DNA of 64,000 bases from Natrinema versiforme JCM 10478 (GTDB lineage: Archaea > Halobacteriota > Halobacteria > Halobacteriales > Natrialbaceae), in the NCBI RefSeq assembly GCF_000337195.1, contig NZ_AOID01000005.1, forward strand, positions 83,814 to 147,813. Direction: 5' to 3'. The notes under the pieces are model-generated. The model worked only from the letters and a program-made list of their open reading frames with translations. It was not told where the DNA came from and ran no database searches. This document shows, one piece after another, positions 27,770-36,179 of this stretch (positions are counted from its first letter, which is position 1; the number at the start of each line of letters is the position of its first letter). The translations under genes and the position numbers were made by a program.

Positions 27770-28300
27770 TTAGAGCGGCATGCCGCCGCTGCTGCCGTCG
27801 CCGTCCGCGGCCTGCTGACCTCTGTCCTGGGCGTTCTCGAGCAGCGTCGCCGCTTCCCCTTGATAGTCGTAGCCGGGGATGATCCCCTGTGCGAAGGTGC
27901 CTTCGACGAATTCGATCAGGGCCTTGGCGTCGGCGACGCCCTCGCCGGCGTCCCACGCGGTGTACGCGAGGCGGACGCGGACTTCGTCGGCGTCGCGTTC
28001 GACGACCGGGTCGTCGTGAGTGCTCGTCTGTGCGACGGTGAAGACGTCCGCGAGCCGGCGCTCGAGGGTTTCGAACCAGCCGTTTTCGACGGGATCGGCG
28101 ACGACTTCGTCCGCGACGGCGGCGTCGAGCGTCGGGAGGAAAACGGTGACGTGGAATCGGCCGTCGCGGTTGCCCTCGGCGTCCTCGGCCTCGATCGCGG
28201 TGTCGAAGACGGTCGTCGTGAGGGCGTAGCCGTCGTCGGTCCGGTCGAACGCGTCGTGGGACTCGAGTTCGCGCGCGATGGGGTCTGGAAGCTCGCTCAT
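27770..28300 (-). CDS. Haloarchaeal hypothetical protein (DUF5813-like)
   Basis: This 176-residue acidic protein starts MSELPDPIARELESHDAF and has no signal or membrane segment. The beta-rich core (YALTTTVFDTAIEA, RFHVTVFLPTLDAAV, VRVRLAYTAWD) and the Gly/Asp/Gln tail resemble a haloarchaeal family of unknown function that I recall as DUF5813; I cannot confirm the number. The ATG at 28300 has little leader. Role unknown. Confidence 0.75.
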   Translation of the reverse strand: MSELPDPIARELESHDAFDRTDDGYALTTTVFDTAIEAEDAEGNRDGRFHVTVFLPTLDAAVADEVVADPVENGWFETLERRLADVFTVAQTSTHDDPVVERDADEVRVRLAYTAWDAGEGVADAKALIEFVEGTFAQGIIPGYDYQGEAATLLENAQDRGQQAADGDGSSGGMPL

Positions 28301-28498
28301 TGTCGACCCAACGGGCGTGGCGGAAAAGGGTGTTACGTTGTTCTGACTACAGAGCGGTCGGGTCGGAGGAAACCGCTACAGCGTGGATATCACGCGCAGT
28401 TCTCGAGGGTTTCGAGGGGACCGTTTCGCGGGGAAGTAACGAGTTTCTACCGGAAACGGCCCCCATTACTACAAGGGAACCCGTCCTCTCTCGACGGC

Positions 28499-28684
28499 AT
28501 GAGTCTGGACAGACACGCCGCGGAACGCCGTCGCTTCGCTCGCCTCCTCGGAACGGACGGCGACCACGGTTCCGGCCTGCCGATCGGCGGGCGGGACGCC
28601 GACGAGGAGGCGGACGACCGAGACGCGGTCGACGATGACGACCGCTCGAGCGACGACGCAGCTACGACGCCTGCCGATCGGTGA
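28499..28684 (+). CDS. Possible small acidic protein
   Basis: A 61-codon frame starts MSLDRHAAERRRFARLLGTD and continues as an Asp/Glu/Arg-rich tail. It overlaps the 3' end of the convergent gene at 28662 by 23 bp. A TATA-like ATTACTACAA lies about 27 nt before the ATG, which is the main reason to list it. Composition is compatible with a disordered haloarchaeal protein but also with chance in high-GC DNA. Confidence 0.35.
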   Translation: MSLDRHAAERRRFARLLGTDGDHGSGLPIGGRDADEEADDRDAVDDDDRSSDDAATTPADR

Positions 28685-29051
28685 GGAACGAGTCGAGTGC
28701 CGTCGCGACTTCTTCGAAGTCTTTGACCGTCAGCCCGTCCGTCGTGGCGAAGACGCCTTCGCTGTCGTTTGTCACGCGGATGAGAAAGCCGTTCTCGAAG
28801 ACCCGAATCGTGTAGTCGTAGGAACCGAGTTCCGACCCTTCGTAGGCCGTCTGCGTGGTCTTGAAGCCGCGCCACTCGTGGCCGATGAACGTCGAGAGAT
28901 CGGCGTCGCGCTCGAGGTCGTCGCGGAGGTAGAGCTGCTCGAAGTCGTCGCGCGTGAAGTACGTGACCGAACGGAGGCTGTCGCCGATGGCCGTTCGACA
29001 GGTCGCGACGATCTGCTCCGCCGCCTCTGACGTGAGTATCCCAGTCGGCAT
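28662..29051 (-). CDS. Haloarchaeal hypothetical protein (DUF7522-like)
   Basis: This 129-residue protein starts MPTGILTSEAAEQIVATCR, followed by SLRSVTYFTRDDFEQLYLR and an alpha/beta body ending in LDSFLTDRQAS. I have seen this pattern as a conserved haloarchaeal family (DUF7522 from memory, not checked). No transmembrane or metal motif is visible. Function unknown. Confidence 0.78.
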   Translation of the reverse strand: MPTGILTSEAAEQIVATCRTAIGDSLRSVTYFTRDDFEQLYLRDDLERDADLSTFIGHEWRGFKTTQTAYEGSELGSYDYTIRVFENGFLIRVTNDSEGVFATTDGLTVKDFEEVATALDSFLTDRQAS

Positions 29052-29137
29052 ACGCGACCAGTTGGTCTCCGCGAACTTAACCGCGAGGGCTACTCACAGC
29101 GCGCTGGAATAGCCGTAAGCGATCGAGTGGGGGCGAA

Positions 29138-30430
29138 CTACACGTGCTCGATCGCCCGGTCGAGATCCGCGATCACGTCGTCGACGTCCTCGATCCCGAC
29201 CGAGAGGCGCACGAGGTCGTCGGTGACGCCGCTGGCCAGCTTCTCCTCCTCGGTGAGTTGCTGGTGGGTCGTGCTCGCGGGGTGGATGATCAGCGTCTTC
29301 GCGTCGCCGACGTTCGCGAGCAGGCTCGTGAGGTCGACCTCGTTACAGACCGTCTCGGCGGCGTCGTAGCCGTCCTCGAGGCCGAACGTAATCATGCCGC
29401 CGTAGCCGCCCTCGAGGTAGTGCTGGGCGTTCTCGTGGGTCTCGTGGCTCTCGAGGCCGGGGTAATTGACCCAGGAGACCTTCGAGTGCTCCTCGAGGTA
29501 CTCCGCGACGGCCATCGCGTTGTCACAGTGTTTCTCCATGCGCAGGGGCAGGGACTCGAGTTTCTGCAGCGTGACCCACGCGTCGAAGGGGGCCTGCTGG
29601 TTGCCCAGATCGCGCAGGCCGCGGGTACGGGCGACGACCGAGAAGGCTGCATCGCCGAAGGTTTCCTGGAAGTTCACGCCGTGGTAGGCCGGGTTCGGCT
29701 CGGTGATCTCGGGGTAGTCGCCGTCCTCCCATGGGAACGAGCCGCCGTCGACCAGGATCCCGCCGACGGTCGATCCCGCGCCGTGGATCCACTTGGTCGT
29801 CGAGTTCCAGACGAGGTCCGCGCCGTGTTCGAGCGGTCGGCACAGATACGGCGTCGCGAAGGTGTTGTCGACGAACAGCGGCACGTCGTGGTCGTGGGCG
29901 ATGTCGGCGATCCGTTCGATGTCCGGGGTCACGAGCGCGGGGTTGCCGATCGTCTCGAGGTGGACGAAGGCGGTGTCGTCGTCGATGGCCTCGGCGTAGG
30001 CCTCGTAGTCGAGCGTATCGACGAACTTCGTCTCGATCCCGCGCTTTTCGACGGTGTGGGTGAGGTAGGTGTAGGTCCCGCCGTACAGCGACGACGAGGA
30101 GACGATGTTGTCGCCGACTTCGGCGAGGATGAACGTCGCGAGGTCGAACGCGGCCATTCCCGATGAGGTGGCGAGCGCCCCGACGCCGCCCTCCAGCGTC
30201 GCGATGCGCTCCTCTAACATCGCGTTCGTCGGGTTCATGATCCGCGAGTAGATGTTGCCCGCCTCTTCCAGTCCGAACAGCGCGGCGGCGTGGTCCGTGT
30301 CCTCGAACTGGTAGGAGGTGGTCTGGTACAGCGGCGGCGCGCGGGCACCCGTCGTCGGATCGGGCTCCTGGCCGGCGTGGACGCTGTTCGTGGCGAATCG
30401 GTGTCCGTCGGAATCCGAATCGTCGCTCAT
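29138..30430 (-). CDS. metY: O-acetylhomoserine aminocarboxypropyltransferase (Cys/Met PLP family)
   Basis: This 430-residue PLP enzyme makes homocysteine from O-acetylhomoserine and sulfide, or closely related products. It has the family start RFATNSVHAGQEPDPTTGA, YSRIMNPTNAMLEERI, SSSLYGGTYTYL, and PLP lysine K213 in NSTTKWIHGAG. FLDNTFATPYLCRPL-type and PYLCRPLEHGAD stretches match the metY rather than metB group, and the length also fits. The ATG at 30430 is used. It stands alone on the reverse strand. Cystathionine gamma-synthase or gamma-lyase activity cannot be ruled out. Confidence 0.9.
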   Translation of the reverse strand: MSDDSDSDGHRFATNSVHAGQEPDPTTGARAPPLYQTTSYQFEDTDHAAALFGLEEAGNIYSRIMNPTNAMLEERIATLEGGVGALATSSGMAAFDLATFILAEVGDNIVSSSSLYGGTYTYLTHTVEKRGIETKFVDTLDYEAYAEAIDDDTAFVHLETIGNPALVTPDIERIADIAHDHDVPLFVDNTFATPYLCRPLEHGADLVWNSTTKWIHGAGSTVGGILVDGGSFPWEDGDYPEITEPNPAYHGVNFQETFGDAAFSVVARTRGLRDLGNQQAPFDAWVTLQKLESLPLRMEKHCDNAMAVAEYLEEHSKVSWVNYPGLESHETHENAQHYLEGGYGGMITFGLEDGYDAAETVCNEVDLTSLLANVGDAKTLIIHPASTTHQQLTEEEKLASGVTDDLVRLSVGIEDVDDVIADLDRAIEHV

Positions 30431-30492
30431 ACCCGCAGATCAAACGGGAGCTGGTAAAGTTATTAGGCGAACCGGTTCGGTTCCGGTCGTAC

Positions 30493-30569
30493 AGTAGCCA
30501 CTGAACCGATTCAGACACTGATCGCAACGCAGTCCGGCGATCAGGTGTCCAGTGAGTTTCAGTGGCGAC
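30493..30569. repeat. Inverted-repeat element, copy 1 (MITE/PATE-like)
   Basis: A 77-bp element has ends GTAGCCACTGAA (30494-30505) and TTCAGTGGCGAC (30558-30569), which are inverted with one mismatch. An inner pair CTGATCGC...GCGATCAG also folds. A second copy at 62940-63021 aligns over the full length. No transposase is present, so it is non-autonomous. Confidence 0.6.
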
Positions 30570-30593
30570 GAAACTTGTCGGTCAAACGGTCAC

Positions 30594-30610
30594 CGGGGCT
30601 CTCGGCCCCG
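30594..30610 (-). terminator. Hairpin after the CaCA exchanger gene
   Basis: CGGGGC-TCTCG-GCCCCG is a perfect 6-bp GC stem 3 bp beyond the stop of the exchanger gene (stop at 30613), placed to end its transcript. Confidence 0.4.
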
Positions 30611-30612
30611 AC

Positions 30613-31626
30613 TCAGAGTTCGAGCACGCTGACGATCCGGAGGCTCTCGAGGACGACCCACCCGACGAACAGTCCGTAGGTCACCAGCAATGCCCACGCT
30701 TCCCGACGCGAGAGGTACATCCCGGTTCGCGAAATCGCGAAGAACGTGATCGTCGCGAGGACCAGAAACCCCATCATTGGGACGATGTACGCGAAGTTGA
30801 TCGTCAGCGACCCCGCCACGAGGACGCCGACCGGGACGGCGACGAGCAGGTCGAACGTGTTGCTCCCGAGGACGTTCGCCAGCGTGACCGTCGGCCGATC
30901 GGCCCGCGCCGCCGCGAGACTGACGAAGGCGTCGGGCAGGCTCGAGCCGGCCGCCACGACGGTCAACCCCCAGAGGAACGACGGCGTGCCGAACGCGTCC
31001 CCGAGCCCGATCGCGGCGCGGACCAGCGCCTCGACGCCGACGACAATGAGCACTAACCCGAGCCCGAATTGGAGCCACGTCGGGACGAGCGCGATCGAGT
31101 CGTCATTAGTCTCGTCGCTCGCCGCGGCGTCGAGGTACTGGGTGAACAGGTAGAGGCCGTACAACCCGAGGGGAAACAGCGCGAGCGGTCTCGAGACGGA
31201 TCCCCTGACGAGGTCGTCAGCGCTGTCGACGGGATTGTAGATGACCGCGAGCGAGAACGTCAACAGCAACGCGGCGACCGCGAGCATGTAGAACAGCGAC
31301 TCCTTGTAGACCAGTTCTCGCGTCGTGTCGATCCCGCCGCCGACGAGGACCGCGAGCCCCGGGATCACGAGGAGGTTGAACACCGCCGAGCCGACGATGG
31401 AGCCGACGCCCAGTTCGAACTCGCCGTGGAGCAACGTCGCGAGCAACACGCTCGCCAGTTCTGGGGTGCTCGAGCCCACGGCGGCGACGATCGCTCCCTG
31501 AACCACCAACGGGAGCCCGTACGCGGCGGCGAGCCCGTTTGCCGACTCCTCGAGCCAGTCGCTGCCCTTCCAGACGACCGCCGTCCCGACGGCGGCGAGC
31601 GCGAGCAAGGCGAGGATATCGATCAT
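30613..31626 (-). CDS. CaCA-family sodium/calcium exchanger
   Basis: This 337-residue integral membrane protein has about ten hydrophobic helices. Two copies of the calcium/cation antiporter alpha repeat are visible, with signatures GSSTPELASVLLATL (about 52-66) and GSSLPDAFVSLAAAR (about 227-241), each followed by a G-N/S-(A/N)-x-F stretch (GSAVFNLLVIPG and GSNTFDLLVAVP). This is the family fold that exchanges Na+ or H+ for Ca2+ at the cytoplasmic membrane. The start MIDILALLALAAVG is an ATG at 31626. Ion specificity is not determined. Confidence 0.9.
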   Translation of the reverse strand: MIDILALLALAAVGTAVVWKGSDWLEESANGLAAAYGLPLVVQGAIVAAVGSSTPELASVLLATLLHGEFELGVGSIVGSAVFNLLVIPGLAVLVGGGIDTTRELVYKESLFYMLAVAALLLTFSLAVIYNPVDSADDLVRGSVSRPLALFPLGLYGLYLFTQYLDAAASDETNDDSIALVPTWLQFGLGLVLIVVGVEALVRAAIGLGDAFGTPSFLWGLTVVAAGSSLPDAFVSLAAARADRPTVTLANVLGSNTFDLLVAVPVGVLVAGSLTINFAYIVPMMGFLVLATITFFAISRTGMYLSRREAWALLVTYGLFVGWVVLESLRIVSVLEL

Positions 31627-31832
31627 CGCTGGGAGTCGGCGGCCCGCCGGCGAAACCGGTTCGGAGCGGTCGTCCGCGGTCCGTCGCCCGTCGGAGCGTC
31701 GGTGTCTCGGTTCATACGTCCCCGTTATCGCCCGGACGTGTAAACGTCCCTGACTATCCTCTGGGTGCGTTACGGTGAAGAAAACCGACCAATACGACGC
31801 ACCTCGTCGGCCGAAAAAACGGTCGACCGGCG

Positions 31833-32600
31833 TCAGCGCGACCGTGCCAGCAGCGCGGCCGCGAGTGCAGCGATCGCCGTGATCGCTGCGCCGCCCGTAA
31901 AGCCGGGGACCGAGTCCGATCCGTCGGACTCCGTCTCGTCGCCCGAGTCGCCGCTCTCGTTTTGCGACGCTGACCCGCCGTCGACGGTGAGCGTCCCCGC
32001 CTCGAGCGACGGGTCGATGCGGTCGCCGCCGTCCGCGTCGATCTGCAGGTCCGTTACCTCGAGCGCGGTCGAGCCGGCGTCGGTGCCGTTCACTTCGATC
32101 GTCGCGAGCGTCACGTCGCTCGCGCCGGGAGTTACCTCGTCGGTGAGGTCGGCGGCTTCGACGGTGACCGACTGGCCGTCGGCGCTCACTATCGGATCGG
32201 TCGTCGGGCCGTACCGGTCGGGATAGCTGGCGTTCGCGACAGTCGCGGTTCCCTCGTCACCGGACAGTTCGACGGTGAGTTCGAACCCGGCGAGCCCGTC
32301 CGGCGCGTCGGTGAGCGCGATCCGGTGAGTCGCCGTCTCGCCCGATTCGACGGACGCATCGCCGACGACGAGGCCGGGTCCGGCGGCCGTCTGCGTCGCG
32401 GGTGCCGTCGTGGCTCCCGCATCGGCGACTGCCAGCGACGCGATCGGGACGAGTGCCACGGCGACCGCGAGCGCGACGAGCAGCGCCGCGGCGGTCCGTT
32501 TCCACCGTCGCGACGGGGTCGAACCCCGGTCCGATTCGCCCATCGGTGTGCGTCCCCGGCCCGCCTCGCTGACTGCCGGATCGGCGTCGTGGCGTGCCAT
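31833..32600 (-). CDS. Exported cohesin-like domain protein with PGF-CTERM anchor
   Basis: This 255-residue protein has a basic N-terminus and a hydrophobic export segment (about 36-58), then a cohesin-like beta domain (about 77-206). A Ser/Asp/Glu linker follows, and finally VPGFTGG plus a hydrophobic helix and LARSR, a PGF-CTERM signal for archaeosortase A and lipid anchoring. The cohesin-like domain aligns with residues 680-800 of the upstream PhoX-like protein (shared (P)(D/E)GLAG, ADLxxxxxPGAxDVTLA, and a DxD...DGGDRIDPS end). Its ATG is 4 bp after that gene's stop, so they form an operon. I infer a cell-surface receptor for a dockerin partner. The cohesin call is by pattern, not alignment. 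Confidence 0.75.
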   Translation of the reverse strand: MARHDADPAVSEAGRGRTPMGESDRGSTPSRRWKRTAAALLVALAVAVALVPIASLAVADAGATTAPATQTAAGPGLVVGDASVESGETATHRIALTDAPDGLAGFELTVELSGDEGTATVANASYPDRYGPTTDPIVSADGQSVTVEAADLTDEVTPGASDVTLATIEVNGTDAGSTALEVTDLQIDADGGDRIDPSLEAGTLTVDGGSASQNESGDSGDETESDGSDSVPGFTGGAAITAIAALAAALLARSR

Positions 32601-32604
32601 CGGC

Positions 32605-35262
32605 TCAGATTTCGTCGTAGAGTTCGGTGATGTCGTCGTAGTCGATGCGACCGTTGTCGTTGAAGTCGTAGTAGTCGGCGCTGAGAGTGACCGAGTCGTC
32701 CTCGATGGAATCGAACAGCAAGACCACGTCGTCGTAGTCCAGTCGACCGTTGCCGTTGACGTCCTCGTACATCCCGTCGCCATCGGGGTCCGTCGGCGTC
32801 CGGCCGCTGCCGGGGCCGCCCCCGACCGCCGGCGGACCGGTGACGACGACGCCCGGTCGGGACTGCGGTTCGATGGCGATCCCGTCGTCGTCGTCCAGCG
32901 CGTGAACGTCGACCGTGATGTCGGTCGTCCCGGTGCCGGTACCCTCGAGTTCGAGCGAGGCCAGCGTGACGTCCATCGCGCCCGGTTCGATCGCCTCCTC
33001 GAGGTCGGCGAACTGGAACTCGACGCTCGAGCCGTCGTCGCTGATCGCCGGGCCGGCGGTGAGCTCGAGCGCGTCGTGGTAGTCCGCGCCGGTGATTTCG
33101 GCGATCTCGGTGTGGGCGAGTGAGACGGTGACGCGACCGCCGGCGAGCCCCTCCGGGACCGACGAGAGCGTCAGGTCGGCCGTCCCGGTGGCACCGTGGC
33201 TGATCGCGACGGAGTCGACGTGTAGCGACGTTGGGGGCTCGTAGACCCACAGCGCATCGTTCTCGTACGTGCGGCCGAAGGTGCCTTTGTCCTCACAGAG
33301 GAGCACCCGGCCGTCGTCCATGACCATTACGTTGTCGACGTTGATGAGCGACTCGTCGAGCACCGACGAGGGATCGCTCTCGTTCGGCCCGACGACGACC
33401 GGCTCGAGCCGGGAAACGTTGTAGTCCGCCTCGAGTTCGGCCCGGTAGAGGACGCCGGACTGCACCTCATCGAATCGGATGTCGCCGTTCTCATCGGTCA
33501 TGGCACCGCCGAGCGAGGAGATACCGAAGTAAATGAAGTCGCCGGGTTCGGCCTCGTCATGGGAATCGATCCCCTCGGCCTTGTTGAACTCGACGCTGGC
33601 ACCGATCTCCTTGGCCGCGGCGCGGGTCTCGAGGAAAGGGACCCGGCGAAGGGCCTCGTCGACGCCGTCCGGCCCGTTTTCCTCGTACTGCGTTGCCCAC
33701 TCGACGACCTCCTCGTCGGTGATGTAGTCCTGGTTCCCGTTGATCGCGACCGCCTCGTCGGCTTCCGCGAGCGCGGTCTCGAGGTCGGCCTCCCAGTCGG
33801 TTTCGGCGTGGGTCTCGAGGTAGTCGACCTGCGTGACGTCGTCGTAGTCGGCGATCCAGGAGTCGACCTCGGCGTTGCTCGCCGTCCCCAGTTCGAGCCA
33901 CTCGATCTCGAGGGGGGTCTCTGCGACCGGTCCCTCGCCGATCTCGGCGGCTTTCATGGCGTACAGCGTGCCGCGGACGTCCATCCGGCTGTCGTACTCC
34001 GGAATCGGCTCCTCGGCGACGAACTTGTAGATGCCCTTCGCGCCGCCGTCGGAGGCCAGATAGACCGTCCGCTCGTCGGGTAGTACTTCGGGACACTCCC
34101 ACGCGGCGCGACCGAAGACGTGGTGTTTGACCGGCGTCGGCACGTCGGCGGTCGGCTCGGTGATCTCGACGATTTTCCCGTAGCGGTAGCGGTTCGGGAA
34201 CTCCTCGTCGCCGATGGGCTGGGGCGTATCGTCGATTTCGACTCCCTCCTCGTCGAGACCGGCTTGATCGATCGGCTCCGCGCCGAGATGATAGGCCATC
34301 TTCTCGGTGTTCCGATTGTTATGCAGCCCCATCGGGTACCAGCTGTCCTCGGAGCCGAAGACGTCCTCGATCGACTGCTCGACCCCGAGAATCTTGGGCC
34401 GGTTCCAGAACTCGCTGCTGCCGCGGAGGCCGACACCGCTTCCGGCCTCGACGATGTCGCTGACCGTCGCGAGTCCGCCGACGCGCGGATGGCCGTACTC
34501 CTCTTCGGCCGACAGCGGCGTCTCCCACGGGCTCAGATCGCCGTAACAGTTGACCTTCGTCCCGCCGATCTCGCGGAACGGTTCAGTATTCTCGAGTTCC
34601 ATCGCGTTCTCGAGGTCGGCCTGCAAGTAGCCCTCCTCGTCGCGGTAGAGCGGCGTGCGCGTGATCGCACCCGGTCGCGTCTCGTTGTTTGTAAAGAGAT
34701 AGCCCTCGAGGCCCTCCTCGTCCGTCGAGACGAAGAAGTTCATGTCGGCCTGGTCGCCGACGCCCTCGTACCACGGTTCGGTGATCTCAGCGAGCGGCCG
34801 ACCGTCGGGCGTCTGCGGGTGGCTGAACCGCTCGGTCCCGCCATTGATCTTGTCGCCCGTCTGCACGAGCAGTCGGTACTCGCCGGCTGCCGAGAGGACC
34901 TGTTGTTCCTCCTTGTCAGTTCGGGGTGGCTCGAGTTCGTCGAACTCGTCGTTCGTGCCGTTGAACGTGAACCGGAAATCGTCGAAGACGCCGACGCCAC
35001 CCGTGTTAAAGGGCTCGAGGTTGCCGTCGTGGGGCCCCTGCAGGCTGTAGAGGAGTTCCCCCGTGTCGAAGACGAACGGCCCCGTTACCTCGGCGCCGAA
35101 TGCCGTCGTCGAGAACCGATCGATGTTCCCCTCGATATACGGCGCCTCGAGCGTGTCGTGTTCCTCCGGATCCTCGTCTGCCCCCACAAGGCCGACCGTT
35201 CCCGCTCCGATTGCCGTTACCGCTGACGATGCCATCAGCTTTCGCCTCGTAAATTCGACCAT
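32605..35262 (-). CDS. Tat-exported PhoX-like protein with cohesin-like and dockerin domains
   Basis: This 885-residue protein has a twin-arginine signal (TRRKLMASSAVTAIGAGTVG), then a PhoX/DUF839-type beta-propeller-like region (about 45-675) that in the family includes calcium/iron alkaline phosphatases. Landmarks are NCYGDLSPWETPL, YGHPRVGGL, AYHLGAEPIDQ, KHHVFGRAAWECPEV and the Asp-rich end. A cohesin-like domain follows (about 679-805). It closes with a dockerin module (about 824-885) that has two calcium-loop motifs, DVNGNGRLDYDD (834-845) and DFNDNGRIDYDD (866-877), each of the DxNxxGxxDxxD type. Catalysis as a phosphatase is inferred from the family; metal ligands were not all traced. 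The paired cohesin protein is encoded 4 bp downstream. Confidence 0.82.
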   Translation of the reverse strand: MVEFTRRKLMASSAVTAIGAGTVGLVGADEDPEEHDTLEAPYIEGNIDRFSTTAFGAEVTGPFVFDTGELLYSLQGPHDGNLEPFNTGGVGVFDDFRFTFNGTNDEFDELEPPRTDKEEQQVLSAAGEYRLLVQTGDKINGGTERFSHPQTPDGRPLAEITEPWYEGVGDQADMNFFVSTDEEGLEGYLFTNNETRPGAITRTPLYRDEEGYLQADLENAMELENTEPFREIGGTKVNCYGDLSPWETPLSAEEEYGHPRVGGLATVSDIVEAGSGVGLRGSSEFWNRPKILGVEQSIEDVFGSEDSWYPMGLHNNRNTEKMAYHLGAEPIDQAGLDEEGVEIDDTPQPIGDEEFPNRYRYGKIVEITEPTADVPTPVKHHVFGRAAWECPEVLPDERTVYLASDGGAKGIYKFVAEEPIPEYDSRMDVRGTLYAMKAAEIGEGPVAETPLEIEWLELGTASNAEVDSWIADYDDVTQVDYLETHAETDWEADLETALAEADEAVAINGNQDYITDEEVVEWATQYEENGPDGVDEALRRVPFLETRAAAKEIGASVEFNKAEGIDSHDEAEPGDFIYFGISSLGGAMTDENGDIRFDEVQSGVLYRAELEADYNVSRLEPVVVGPNESDPSSVLDESLINVDNVMVMDDGRVLLCEDKGTFGRTYENDALWVYEPPTSLHVDSVAISHGATGTADLTLSSVPEGLAGGRVTVSLAHTEIAEITGADYHDALELTAGPAISDDGSSVEFQFADLEEAIEPGAMDVTLASLELEGTGTGTTDITVDVHALDDDDGIAIEPQSRPGVVVTGPPAVGGGPGSGRTPTDPDGDGMYEDVNGNGRLDYDDVVLLFDSIEDDSVTLSADYYDFNDNGRIDYDDITELYDEI

Positions 35263-35586
35263 GCAAACGGATCAACCCCCGACTAATTAATTAGATTTTA
35301 TAATATTTGGACTTATTATAATGTACTACAAGAGAGGGAACGTTACAGAACATAGCAGACAGAGCACTCTGACACCTATTGAACGCTAGATAGTTGAGAA
35401 TACGGATCGGAGTCGGTGGCGGCACGGAAGCGGTGATCGACGCGTCTCAGCGCGAGTCAACCGGCTCGAGACTCGCCCGTACGCTCAGGACGGTACCACG
35501 AAGTATCGCGGTTCCAGACCTGCAAAGCGATGACCGTGACGAAAATGTGACGGAGACGGTGAGCGTCGAGTCCACCGACGCAGCCG
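35263..35586. promoter_or_regulatory. AT-rich promoter region of the PhoX-like operon
   Basis: The 324-bp spacer starts with an AT-rich block (35283-35325). Read toward the PhoX gene it contains TATTATAAAATC (near 35295-35306), a TATA-like box about 30-40 nt before the ATG. An inverted pair TTATAAT (35298-35304) and ATTATAA (35315-35321) may be a regulator site. The rest has no gene or repeat. Confidence 0.45.
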
Positions 35587-36006
35587 TCAGTCGAGTTCCT
35601 GTTCTTCCACGTCGGTCCGGATCGTTTCGGCGCGGTCACGGACCCACGTGAGGTAGCGATCGAGTTCGGTCGGCGTCGACCCGTAGAAGGAGGCGACCCA
35701 GCCGCGGTCGGCCCACGGCATCGTCATGAGATAGGCGGCAAGGGTGTCTTTACCCGCTTGGACGACCTCCGGCGGAACGCCGCGCTCGCCGGTGTTTTTC
35801 TCGACGAAGCCGTTGACATCGAAGTAGACGTCGGCGTAGAGCCGCGCGTCCTCGAGGTCGTCGAACGCGATATCCGTGTGTTCGGGCGCTTCGAATCGGT
35901 AGCGCGGGTCGCCGTCGGCCGCGTCGGTCTCGACGATCCGGACGTCGAGAACGTAGGCGTCGACGATCGACTCGTCTGTGTCGGGGCCGGTTGTGGTCTG
36001 GGACAT
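35587..36006 (-). CDS. Haloarchaeal hypothetical protein
   Basis: This 139-residue acidic protein starts MSQTTTGPDTDESIVDAYVLDV. It has two patches that read as alpha/beta: YRFEAPEHTDIAFDDLEDARLYADVYFDVNG and the helical C-terminus with TIRTDVEEQELD. No signal or membrane segment is seen. The ATG at 36006 is preferred over a longer upstream frame that is Arg-rich. I do not recognise the family with certainty. Confidence 0.7.
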   Translation of the reverse strand: MSQTTTGPDTDESIVDAYVLDVRIVETDAADGDPRYRFEAPEHTDIAFDDLEDARLYADVYFDVNGFVEKNTGERGVPPEVVQAGKDTLAAYLMTMPWADRGWVASFYGSTPTELDRYLTWVRDRAETIRTDVEEQELD

Positions 36007-36179
36007 GGTGGAACGGGTCCAGCCGAACCCAGTCCTATCGCAGTATTGAACCTTCGTATGTGGCGTATATATCTCTCGAGAACCCGCCGTTCCGATACAG
36101 AGACGCATGAGCTCGTTACGGGATCGCAGAGGTAATCGCGACGGCGACCGGCCTTCGGGTCCCGTACTCCGGTTCCCGA

